5,553 nucleotides of DNA from an uncultured Collinsella sp. (GTDB lineage: Bacteria; Actinomycetota; Coriobacteriia; Coriobacteriales; Coriobacteriaceae): the NCBI GenBank assembly GCA_902465115.1, contig CABQMC010000115.1, forward strand, positions 1 to 5,553. The letters run 5' to 3'. Below, in pieces: positions 1 through 5,172 of the stretch (within the stretch, counting starts at the first letter, position 1; each line of letters begins with the position of its first letter). Both the position numbers and the translations under genes were made by a program. The notes beneath the pieces were generated by a model. That model did no database searches and had not been told where the DNA came from. It saw only the letters and a program-made list of their open reading frames with translations.

Positions 1-253
1 CGTCTTTCTTGTCACCTAAGAGCGCCAGCTCGGCAATCAGTTCGCGCTGGAACTCCTTGTAGCCCGCAAAACCCAAACGCTTGCAAAAGCGCAAAATGCT
101 CGAGGGCGAGGAGAACGTGACATCGGCAAGACCGCGGACGGACAGCCCGACCACCTCGTGCGGATGAGCGCTTACATATGCGATGACATTGCGTTCCGCC
201 GGGCTCGCGCTGAGCTCACGCTCGCGAAGCCGCAAAAGCAATCCGTTTGCCAT
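1..253 (-). CDS. MurR/RpiR-family transcriptional regulator, N-terminal part (3' end off window)
   Basis: The 84 visible residues, read from the ATG at 253, form the N-terminal helix-turn-helix domain of the MurR/RpiR family. They begin MANGLLLRLRERELSASPAE. A 'SPAERNVIAYVSAHPHEV' segment (residues 17-34) is followed by the DNA-binding part, 'LSVRGLADVTFSSPSSILRF' and then 'CKRLGFAGYKEFQREL' (37-72). That S-x-x-S-I-x-R-F-x-K-x-L-G-F-x-G-Y-x-E-F pattern is the family hallmark. Family members normally carry a C-terminal SIS domain that binds a phosphosugar and control sugar or amino-sugar catabolism genes; that part lies outside the window, so ligand and targets cannot be named. The start is well supported: GGAGGT (261-266) lies 7 nt upstream of the ATG. 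The gene is separated from vanZ by about 200 nt containing a hairpin, so it is probably its own transcription unit. Confidence 0.88.
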   Translation of the reverse strand, partial: MANGLLLRLRERELSASPAERNVIAYVSAHPHEVVGLSVRGLADVTFSSPSSILRFCKRLGFAGYKEFQRELIAELALLGDKKD

Positions 254-276
254 CTCAAACACCTCCGTTGAGAAGA

Positions 277-300
277 ATTAAAGACCAACGAACGATTCGT
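277..300 (-). promoter_or_regulatory. Possible -10 element and operator-like palindrome upstream of the RpiR-type gene
   Basis: Read on the minus strand, TTTAAT (277-282) matches the -10 consensus TATAAT at five of six positions and would give a leader of about 16-20 nt before the ATG at 253. No acceptable -35 hexamer stands at 16-18 nt spacing. Just upstream, where the spacer would be, is the small palindrome ACGAA-CGA-TTCGT (288-300, plus strand). A palindrome here would suit an operator, possibly for the regulator itself. This is inference from position and symmetry only. Confidence 0.25.
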
Positions 301-352
301 ACCGGATACAAACAGCTTTTGCGGTACATTGTGCCGCATCGTGGCGCACAAA

Positions 353-376
353 GGGCGAGCGTTCTACCGCTCGCCC
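353..376 (-). terminator. Hairpin downstream of vanZ-like gene, probable terminator
   Basis: A perfect 9-bp stem, GGGCGAGCG (353-361) against CGCTCGCCC (368-376), closes a 6-nt loop. It lies about 80 nt downstream of the vanZ-like stop codon. On the minus strand it is followed by only a short T run (TTTGTG), so it is a weak intrinsic terminator by sequence. A second smaller hairpin, TCCGA-CCGC-TCGGA (383-396), lies between it and the gene. Termination of vanZ transcription before the RpiR-type gene is the most economical reading. Confidence 0.45.
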
Positions 377-457
377 CTCAAATCCGACCGCTCGGAAATA
401 CGCGCGACACAAAATAATTCAACGAGGCCGCATTATCAGAAACGGGTTTGTTACCGG

Positions 458-1039
458 CTAGCGCCTCGCATGGGCGCCGATCGGCCGAGTCGCATGGCGC
501 ACCAACGCCGCTGCCAGCAATACCAACAGCATGGCGGTGACATAGCCCGCAGCATCGAATCCTAAATCGATAACGTCGAAATGCCTGCCGGGAACAAAGA
601 TCTTATGTACCTGATCGCCAACGGAGCAGGCGGCGCAAAAGAGCAATACGGGCACGCAACGGGAGCATACGCTCCACGGACGCCTGGAAAAGCAAACCAC
701 GACCACGGAGGCGAACAATCCGACGAAGAAAAACTCTACGGTATGGGCAACGCGACGGACGTTCGTGCCCACCCACATGCGAATGGAAGCAAGTCGGCCA
801 GACCGGACATTCGAGGCAGCCGAATCGGTGCCCCCGGTCATTCCGTTCTCCGCCTGAGCTTCACCCGTGGCATCGACAGCCTGAACGCCCGTAGCCTGGC
901 CCTCCACCACACGCGCGGTAGACTCGCTCAGCAACGACGTCTCCACCGCATTTTGCTCCGTCAGCACCCAGATGCCCGCCAGCGTTGCAACGAACAGAAC
1001 AATTGCGGTCCATCCGATTATTTGTTTTACGCGCGCCAA
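458..1039 (-). CDS. VanZ-family membrane protein (193 aa, TTG start)
   Basis: This protein has the VanZ-like domain. Residues 7-26 form a first membrane segment. A polar loop follows (27-90) that opens with the family-like 'TEQNAVETSLLSES' segment. Then come the core motif 'RRVAHTVEFFFVGL' (95-108, His99 and Glu102), a hydrophobic helix (104-117), another helix (129-140), and the second core motif 'DQVHKIFVPGRHFDVIDLGF' with Asp142, His145, Gly151-Arg152, Asp158 and Asp162. A last helix (165-180) precedes a basic cytoplasmic tail. The family takes its name from VanZ of the vanA cluster, which gives low-level teicoplanin resistance, but most chromosomal members have no established function. 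No vanHAX or vanRS genes are present, so a resistance role should not be assumed. The start is the TTG at 1039, because AAAGGAGGTT (1045-1054) sits 7 nt upstream; an in-frame TTG at 1081 has no ribosome binding site. I saw no convincing promoter in the roughly 100 nt separating it from the recombinase gene, so the two may be co-transcribed. Confidence 0.82.
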   Translation of the reverse strand: MARVKQIIGWTAIVLFVATLAGIWVLTEQNAVETSLLSESTARVVEGQATGVQAVDATGEAQAENGMTGGTDSAASNVRSGRLASIRMWVGTNVRRVAHTVEFFFVGLFASVVVVCFSRRPWSVCSRCVPVLLFCAACSVGDQVHKIFVPGRHFDVIDLGFDAAGYVTAMLLVLLAAALVRHATRPIGAHARR

Positions 1040-1044
1040 GGGCC

Positions 1045-1054
1045 AACCTCCTTT
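1045..1054 (-). promoter_or_regulatory. Ribosome binding site that fixes the TTG start of the vanZ-like gene
   Basis: Minus-strand AAAGGAGGTT is a near-perfect anti-Shine-Dalgarno complement. Its GGAGG core ends 7 nt before the TTG at 1039-1037. It lies inside the longer open frame, which argues against initiation at the upstream TTG at 1081. Confidence 0.85.
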
Positions 1055-1143
1055 TTTGAATATCAGCGAGTGTAGCCCCAAATGGCATCGTCACCGTATC
1101 AAAATTTGAATCGCAACAGGAAGCGACAAAGCGACGCAAACCC

Positions 1144-1749
1144 CTACCCCGCCTCGCGCATCCAGCGATCGAACGTCCCCACGCACACGCCCAGGCACTT
1201 TGCTGCCTGGCTGCGGGTAATATCGCCTGCCTCATAGCTATCGCGCACCAGCTCAAACTGAGGAGGGCACGGCTTGCGAGGTCGACCGAAACGAACCCCT
1301 CGCGCCCGCGCCGCTGCAATTCCCTCCGCCTGGCGCCGATGGATATTCTCGCGCTCCACCTGCGCCACGTAGCTCAGCAGTTGCAGCACAATATCGGCAA
1401 TCAGGGTGTTGGTCACATCCGGCGCGCCGCTGGCCCTAGCGCGCGTGTCAAGCAATGGCATGTCCAACACCACAATGGCAACCCCGAGCTCCTTGGTAAT
1501 GCGTCGCCATTCCTCAAGAATCTCGGAGTAATTACGACCAAGTCGGTCGATAGAAAGCACCACCAGCACGTCCCCGTCTCCCAGGACGTGCAACAGCTCG
1601 CGATAATGCGGTCGATCGAAGTCCTTGCCGCTCGCATGGTCGGCATAAATATTCGCCGAGCCCACGCCATAGGCGCCCAGCGCATCCAGCTGCCGATTCA
1701 GATTCTGATCGCGCGAACTCACCCGCGCATACCCGTACACCGTCGCCAT
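1144..1749 (-). CDS. Small serine recombinase (resolvase/DNA invertase family, 201 aa)
   Basis: The protein cuts and rejoins DNA through a 5'-phosphoserine link, as site-specific resolvases and invertases do. The N-terminal catalytic domain begins 'MATVYGYARVSSRDQNLNRQ'. Aligned with gamma-delta resolvase, Ser11 is the nucleophile and Arg9 the neighbouring catalytic arginine. The 'SIDRLGRN' motif (66-73) supplies Asp68, Arg69 and Arg72. A long helix around 110-140, typical of the dimer interface, leads into the 'RRQAEGIAAARARGVRFGRP' arm. The C-terminus is a helix-turn-helix ending 'QAAKCLGVCVGTFDRWMRE'. All key residues and both domains are intact, so it is probably active. It is a stand-alone small recombinase, not a large serine integrase. 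The ATG at 1749 is preferred: a weak GGGGAT lies 5 nt upstream and the conserved fold starts there, while the in-frame TTG at 1779 has no ribosome binding site. No transposase or obvious transposon ends are nearby. Inverted half-sites immediately upstream (1767-1809) may be its binding site. Whether it resolves or inverts DNA cannot be decided from sequence. Confidence 0.93.
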   Translation of the reverse strand: MATVYGYARVSSRDQNLNRQLDALGAYGVGSANIYADHASGKDFDRPHYRELLHVLGDGDVLVVLSIDRLGRNYSEILEEWRRITKELGVAIVVLDMPLLDTRARASGAPDVTNTLIADIVLQLLSYVAQVERENIHRRQAEGIAAARARGVRFGRPRKPCPPQFELVRDSYEAGDITRSQAAKCLGVCVGTFDRWMREAG

Positions 1750-1766
1750 CTCATCCCCGCTTTCTT

Positions 1767-1809
1767 GTAAACCTGCCAAAAGGGACAGGTTTATTTTGGT
1801 AGGTTTTAC
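1767..1809. repeat. Cluster of inverted AGGTTTA-type half-sites upstream of the recombinase; possible recombinase site or operator
   Basis: On the plus strand TAAACCTG (1768-1775) and CAGGTTTA (1786-1793) are perfect 8-bp inverted arms around a 10-bp centre. Together they span 26 bp (1768-1793). A third element follows: GTAAACCTGCCAAAA (1767-1781) pairs imperfectly with TTTTGGTAGGTTTTAC (1794-1809), with one extra base and one mismatch. The half-site TAGGTTTTA (1800-1808) is thus a variant copy of CAGGTTTA in the same orientation. The 26-bp size equals that of Hin/Gin-type crossover sites. The position, 18 nt or more upstream of the recombinase ATG, suits a self-recognised or autoregulatory site. 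An alternative is a genome-wide palindromic repeat unrelated to the enzyme. Confidence 0.5.
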
Positions 1810-1816
1810 CTCTCAA
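1788..1816 (-). promoter_or_regulatory. Weak candidate promoter for the recombinase gene
   Basis: Minus-strand TTGAGA (1811-1816, five of six matches to TTGACA) is followed after exactly 17 nt by TAAACC (1788-1793), which matches the -10 consensus at only three positions. If real, the -10 lies within the inverted-repeat cluster, so recombinase binding would repress its own gene, as is known for gamma-delta and Tn3 resolvases. The poor -10 keeps confidence low. Confidence 0.22.
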
Positions 1817-1868
1817 ATAGCAGGTAAGCGGGCGGCCGAGCAGACGGCAAGGTAGTCACGATTCAAAT

Positions 1869-1900
1869 GCGGAGGGCGGCCCCGAAAGACCGCCCTCCGC
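1869..1900 (-). terminator. Strong GC-rich hairpin after rnr, probable terminator
   Basis: GCGGAGGGCGG (1869-1879) pairs perfectly with CCGCCCTCCGC (1890-1900). On the minus-strand RNA the pairing continues through U-G, C-G and U-G pairs to a UUCG loop, giving a 14-bp stem. It starts 25 nt beyond the rnr stop codon. The following bases (ATTTGAATC) are not a real U tract, so efficiency is uncertain, but position and stability point to termination or 3'-end protection of the rnr transcript. Confidence 0.65.
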
Positions 1901-1925
1901 TCTCTCGCCACGAGTCGGGATTTAG

Positions 1926-4061
1926 CTAATGGATAAGCTTAAAGTCCAAGTGTCCACGCGTGGTATTGACGCGCGAGACCTCGATAATCACGCGCTGGCC
2001 CAGTTCATAGCGAGTCCCCGTGTCGGCGCCCGTCAGCGTAAGCGCGTCCTCGTCGAACTCGAACCACTCGTTGCCCAGGCTCTTAATTGAAACCAGGCCC
2101 TCGACCTGTGTTAGGTCCAAGCGCACAAAGAGGCCCATGCTGCTAACCCACGAGACGGTTCCGGCATAGCGCTCACCCAGACGGTCCTCATAGTACTGGG
2201 CAATCTTGATCTTTTGCGTCGCATGGCTGGCGGCATCTGCCGCGCGCTCGGCATCGCTACATGCGCGGCAGATCTGCGGCAGAATGCGCGGCAGCGACTC
2301 GCGCCCCTTGCCGATCAGCCGCGGCGTACGGACCAAGGCGTCCTTGCCGCCGAGCTGCTCATAGGCCAACTGCAGTTTGAGCACGCGGTGCACCACCAGA
2401 TCGGGGTAGCGACGGATGGGACTCGTAAAGTGACAGTAGCACGGCGCGGCGAGCGCAAAGTGGCCCTCGTTGCGCGGCTTGTACAGCGCGCGCTGCATGC
2501 TGCGCAGAAGCAGCGTGTTAACGAGCGGTGCGTTGGCCGTACCGGCGGCAGCATCAACTGCAGCCTGCAGCTCATCGGGGCTCCCCAGGGCAATACCGGC
2601 AGCACGGCGATCGTCGATGATGCCTAGCTGCGCCAGCGCAACGGCGGCACCGTGCAGGCTATCGGGGCTCGGATCCTCATGCACGCGATAGCAGGCCTCG
2701 ATATCACGGTCTGCCAGCCACTCTGCAACGCACTCGTTGGCGAGCAGCATGGCTTCCTCGATAAGCGACGTGGCACACGAACGCTCACGCGCCACAATCT
2801 GCACGGGTACTCCGTCCTCATCCAATAGAGCGCGAATCTCGGCCGTGTCAAAATCGACTGAGCCGCGGGCGCGACGAATACGACGGCGAAGTTCGGCGAG
2901 TTCGTTAGCGGCAACAAGGAAATCGCAGAGGTCGACGTTGTAGCCGCGGGCGGCCTCCTCGCACGCAAGACCGCGCTCAAGCGCTTCCTCGCGCGAGGTC
3001 TCGGCAGCCGCAACATCCTCGGCCGCACCCTCCAACACCGAATACTCAACCGCGCCGGCACGCACCAGCAGCGCCTCGGCGCCGTCATAGTCCATACGCA
3101 CACGCGAGCGAATCACGCTGGGGTACGGATCGTAATGCCGCACGCGGCCCTGCGCATCAAGCTCGATATCGACGGTAAACGCCAGGCGGTCCTCGTCAGG
3201 GCGAAGCGAGCACAGGTCACAGGACAGGCGTTCGGGCAGCATGGGAAGCACGCGATCGGCCAGATACACCGATGTCGTGCGATGGCGAGCCTCAAGATCG
3301 ATATGTCCGTCCCAAGCCACATAGTGTGAAACGTCGGCGATATGCACACCCAGCTTGTAGCCACCCTCGGGCGTACGCTCCAGCGAAATGGCATCGTCAA
3401 AGTCGCGCGCGTCGACCGGGTCGATCGTGATGACAAAGCGGTCGCGCAGATCGCGGCGGAGCGGGTCCTTAAGCGCCGCGGACACATCGAGCGAAAGCCC
3501 CTCGGCCTCGTCCAGCGCGGCCTCGGGATAGCTATCGGTATAGCCGTAGCGCGCCATCACATATTGAACGCCCAAATCGGGCGCGTCATCTCCGCCAATG
3601 CGGCGTTCGATCGTCACGGTGCCCGATTCCAGGCGCGTCGGGTAGGTCAAAATGCGTGCGACAACAGCATCACCCGGGTGGACGCCCAGACGATCCGCCG
3701 AGGTATCCTCGGGCAGAATGAAGAAGTCGGCCTTCAGACGCGAATCGAGCGGCTCGATCACACCGAGCGGACCGGCGGTCTGGTACGTGCCCACCACGCT
3801 TATGGCTGCGCGCTCAACCACGCCTTCGATCACGGCGCGCCGCTCACCGTGCGGGCTGTTCTTAATGCTCACGGCAACGGTATCGCCATCCATAATCTCG
3901 CGCTTGCCACGGCCCATGACCTTGTAGTCGCCATTCTCGGTTATGACATAGGCACTGTGCTCATGGAGCTGCACGCGCCCGGTCAGGCTCGGACGGCGTT
4001 CGCTGCGCACCGGCCCGCGCTTATTGCGAGCTCCACGCTTATGCTTGTTATTGCGCCCCAT
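1926..4061 (-). CDS. rnr: Ribonuclease R (RNB/S1 domain 3'-5' exoribonuclease, 711 aa)
   Basis: RNase R degrades structured RNA processively from the 3' end and takes part in mRNA turnover, rRNA quality control and, in well-studied bacteria, tmRNA-linked decay. A basic N-terminal stretch (residues 2-23) is followed by two cold-shock-like OB domains (about 27-80 and 85-155). The RNB catalytic domain (about 195-560) carries 'TIDPVDARDFDDA' (212-224), whose Asp214, Asp220, Asp222 and Asp223 match the metal-binding aspartates of E. coli RNase II. It also carries 'VLPMLPERLSCDLCSLRPDE' (271-290) and 'CHFTSPIRRYPDLVVHR' (543-559), with the catalytic arginine in SPIRRYPD. The S1 domain covers about 630-709. 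The N-terminal helix-turn-helix domain and long C-terminal lysine-rich tail of E. coli RNase R (813 aa) are absent. The ATG at 4061 is supported by AGGAGG 4 nt upstream. The strong ftsX terminator upstream implies a separate promoter, which I could not identify. smpB, a frequent neighbour, is not downstream. Confidence 0.95.
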   Translation of the reverse strand: MGRNNKHKRGARNKRGPVRSERRPSLTGRVQLHEHSAYVITENGDYKVMGRGKREIMDGDTVAVSIKNSPHGERRAVIEGVVERAAISVVGTYQTAGPLGVIEPLDSRLKADFFILPEDTSADRLGVHPGDAVVARILTYPTRLESGTVTIERRIGGDDAPDLGVQYVMARYGYTDSYPEAALDEAEGLSLDVSAALKDPLRRDLRDRFVITIDPVDARDFDDAISLERTPEGGYKLGVHIADVSHYVAWDGHIDLEARHRTTSVYLADRVLPMLPERLSCDLCSLRPDEDRLAFTVDIELDAQGRVRHYDPYPSVIRSRVRMDYDGAEALLVRAGAVEYSVLEGAAEDVAAAETSREEALERGLACEEAARGYNVDLCDFLVAANELAELRRRIRRARGSVDFDTAEIRALLDEDGVPVQIVARERSCATSLIEEAMLLANECVAEWLADRDIEACYRVHEDPSPDSLHGAAVALAQLGIIDDRRAAGIALGSPDELQAAVDAAAGTANAPLVNTLLLRSMQRALYKPRNEGHFALAAPCYCHFTSPIRRYPDLVVHRVLKLQLAYEQLGGKDALVRTPRLIGKGRESLPRILPQICRACSDAERAADAASHATQKIKIAQYYEDRLGERYAGTVSWVSSMGLFVRLDLTQVEGLVSIKSLGNEWFEFDEDALTLTGADTGTRYELGQRVIIEVSRVNTTRGHLDFKLIH

Positions 4062-4111
4062 GGCGCCTCCTAACTATCGATTGCCGTTTACATCCCAAGA
4101 GTCTACCCAAA

Positions 4112-4194
4112 TGATCCCTAGGGGACGAAGGAAAACGGATCACATAGATAGACCAGCGCCACGATGATCCGTTTCCTTCGTCCCCTAGGGATCA
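4112..4194. repeat. Paired inverted repeat (31-bp and 30-bp arms, 22-bp spacer), BIME- or MITE-like
   Basis: The left arm (4112-4142) begins TGATCCCTAGGGGACGAAGG and ends AAAACGGATCA. The right arm (4165-4194) is its reverse complement except for one missing A in the A run. The spacer is 22 nt (4143-4164). Each arm is itself bounded by TGATCC and GGATCA, so the structure is two short palindrome-ended units in opposite orientation. That is the layout of paired REP units (BIMEs); a very small MITE is the other possibility. Flanks are AAA on both sides, too short and A-rich to count as a target duplication. It abuts the U tract of the ftsX terminator and lies about 50 nt upstream of rnr. Confidence 0.8.
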
Positions 4195-4227
4195 AAAAAC
4201 GGGCCGCCCCATAAGAGACGACCCGTT
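4194..4227 (-). terminator. Intrinsic terminator of the ftsEX operon
   Basis: On minus-strand RNA, AACGGGUCGUCUC (4227-4215) pairs along its full 13 nt with GGGGCGGCCCGUU (4210-4198), including three G-U pairs, around a UUAU loop. The 3' arm runs straight into a six-U tract (4199-4194), two U's of which are in the stem. It begins 24 nt after the ftsX stop codon. This is a textbook Rho-independent terminator. Confidence 0.92.
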
Positions 4228-4251
4228 GGAAGGGATGAATTCCAGGCATGC

Positions 4252-5172
4252 CTACACGCGCAGGTAGCGGCGCATGGCGATGGCAGAACCAAAGAGACCG
4301 ATAATCACGCCGACCAGAATCAGCGCAGCATAGGTCACCAGGTAGTACTGCATCGGCAGGGCAAACGACATCCAGCCGATGCTCTCCTGCAGACGCGGAA
4401 TCATCAGATTGCGCAGCAGCTCCAGAACGCCGATGGAAAGCAGCGAGCCCAAAATGGCCTGCAGCACGCCCTCGGTGATAAACGGGCCACGAATGAAGCC
4501 GTTGCTGGCGCCGACCAGACGCATAATCGCAATCTCACGACGACGCGCCGTGATGGACAGGCGAATCGTGTTGTTGATGAAGATGAATGCGATAAAGGTC
4601 AGAAGACCAACGAGCACCACGGCGGCGATGCGGATGTAGTTGGTCACCTGGAACAGGCGGCTCACTTCCTCCTGGCCGTACAGCACGCTCGCGTTGACGT
4701 CGCCGTCGTCCGCGATCTTTTGGAAGTCGGCATCCTTCTTGAGCTTCTTTGCCGTGCTCTCGACCTTGGACGGATCGTCCATCTCAATAGCGAAGGAAGC
4801 CGGCAGCGGGTTCTGGCCATCGAGCGCGCTCATGGTGGCGTCGGCGTTGCCCGACATCTTGCTCGTATACTCGGCCAGCGCGTCGTCCTTGTCCTTATAG
4901 GTCACGGACTTGACGTTATTCCACGTCTTAAGCTCGGCCTCAAAAGCCTGAACATCGGCCTGATCGGCGTCATCACTAATGAACGCGTTGATGACAACCT
5001 GATCCTCGACGGTGCCGATCACGGAGTTCAGCATCGCAGAGCCCATGATGAACAGGCCGATGATAAACAGCGAAAGGAAGATCGTGATGACGGCGCCGAG
5101 CGAGGTAGTCCAGTTACGGAAGAAGTGGCTGATTGCCTCTTTGAAGGAGTAGCCCACGTTAGTTGGTGCCAT
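4252..5172 (-). CDS. ftsX: Cell division ABC transporter-like permease FtsX (306 aa)
   Basis: FtsX is the membrane subunit of FtsEX. ATP hydrolysis by FtsE is transmitted through FtsX to extracellular peptidoglycan hydrolases or their activators (CwlO in Bacillus, PcsB in Streptococcus, RipC in mycobacteria); the partner here is not visible. The topology is standard: a cytoplasmic N-terminus, TM1 at about 24-48, an extracellular domain (49-178) with the conserved '[10 protein letters not shown]' (121-130), TM2 at about 179-200, TM3 at about 233-255, TM4 at about 277-299, and a short tail ending MRRYLRV. The cytoplasmic loop holds '[20 protein letters not shown]' (213-232), the most conserved FtsX stretch. 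Length is normal for Gram-positive FtsX. The ATG at 5172 overlaps the end of ftsE by 14 nt in a different frame. GGGGAGG inside the ftsE 3' end lies 11 nt upstream, so translation is probably coupled. Confidence 0.96.
   Translation of the reverse strand: MAPTNVGYSFKEAISHFFRNWTTSLGAVITIFLSLFIIGLFIMGSAMLNSVIGTVEDQVVINAFISDDADQADVQAFEAELKTWNNVKSVTYKDKDDALAEYTSKMSGNADATMSALDGQNPLPASFAIEMDDPSKVESTAKKLKKDADFQKIADDGDVNASVLYGQEEVSRLFQVTNYIRIAAVVLVGLLTFIAFIFINNTIRLSITARRREIAIMRLVGASNGFIRGPFITEGVLQAILGSLLSIGVLELLRNLMIPRLQESIGWMSFALPMQYYLVTYAALILVGVIIGLFGSAIAMRRYLRV

Noticed and set aside
321..337. Hairpin GCGGTAC-ATT-GTGCCGC
   Set aside because: It has only seven pairs including a wobble, a three-base loop and no T run; on the minus strand, the direction of the genes, it has a mismatch.
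383..396. Small hairpin TCCGA-CCGC-TCGGA as an independent terminator
   Set aside because: The 5-bp stem is too weak alone; the stronger hairpin at 353-376 better explains termination.
458..1039. Glycopeptide resistance gene
   Set aside because: Only VanZ-family similarity is visible. No vanH, vanA, vanX or two-component regulator is present, and VanZ-like proteins are widespread in susceptible bacteria.
581..1319. Long open frames overlapping the vanZ-like and recombinase genes (581-1075 plus strand; 861-1319 minus strand in another frame)
   Set aside because: Their translations are low-complexity, rich in Arg, Ala, Cys and His, without domain features, while the overlapping frames encode clear families.
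1750..1779. Upstream TTG start for the recombinase (10 extra residues)
   Set aside because: There is no ribosome binding site before 1779, the extra codons overlap the inverted repeat, and homologous recombinases begin at the M-x-x-V-Y-G-Y-A-R-V-S motif matched by the ATG at 1749.
1768..1809. Invertible promoter switch flanked by the inverted repeats
   Set aside because: The arms are only 10-12 bp apart, too close to bound an invertible promoter segment, and no second distant copy is in the window.
3342..4073. A 243-codon open frame on the plus strand opposite rnr
   Set aside because: It lies wholly antisense to the well-conserved rnr coding sequence, has no recognisable domain and no ribosome binding site, and is what GC-rich codon use produces on the opposite strand.
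4062..4111. Promoter for rnr in the gap before its start
   Set aside because: TAGACT and TTGGGA can be picked out, but none pairs with a partner hexamer at acceptable spacing, so no promoter is claimed although one is expected after the ftsX terminator.
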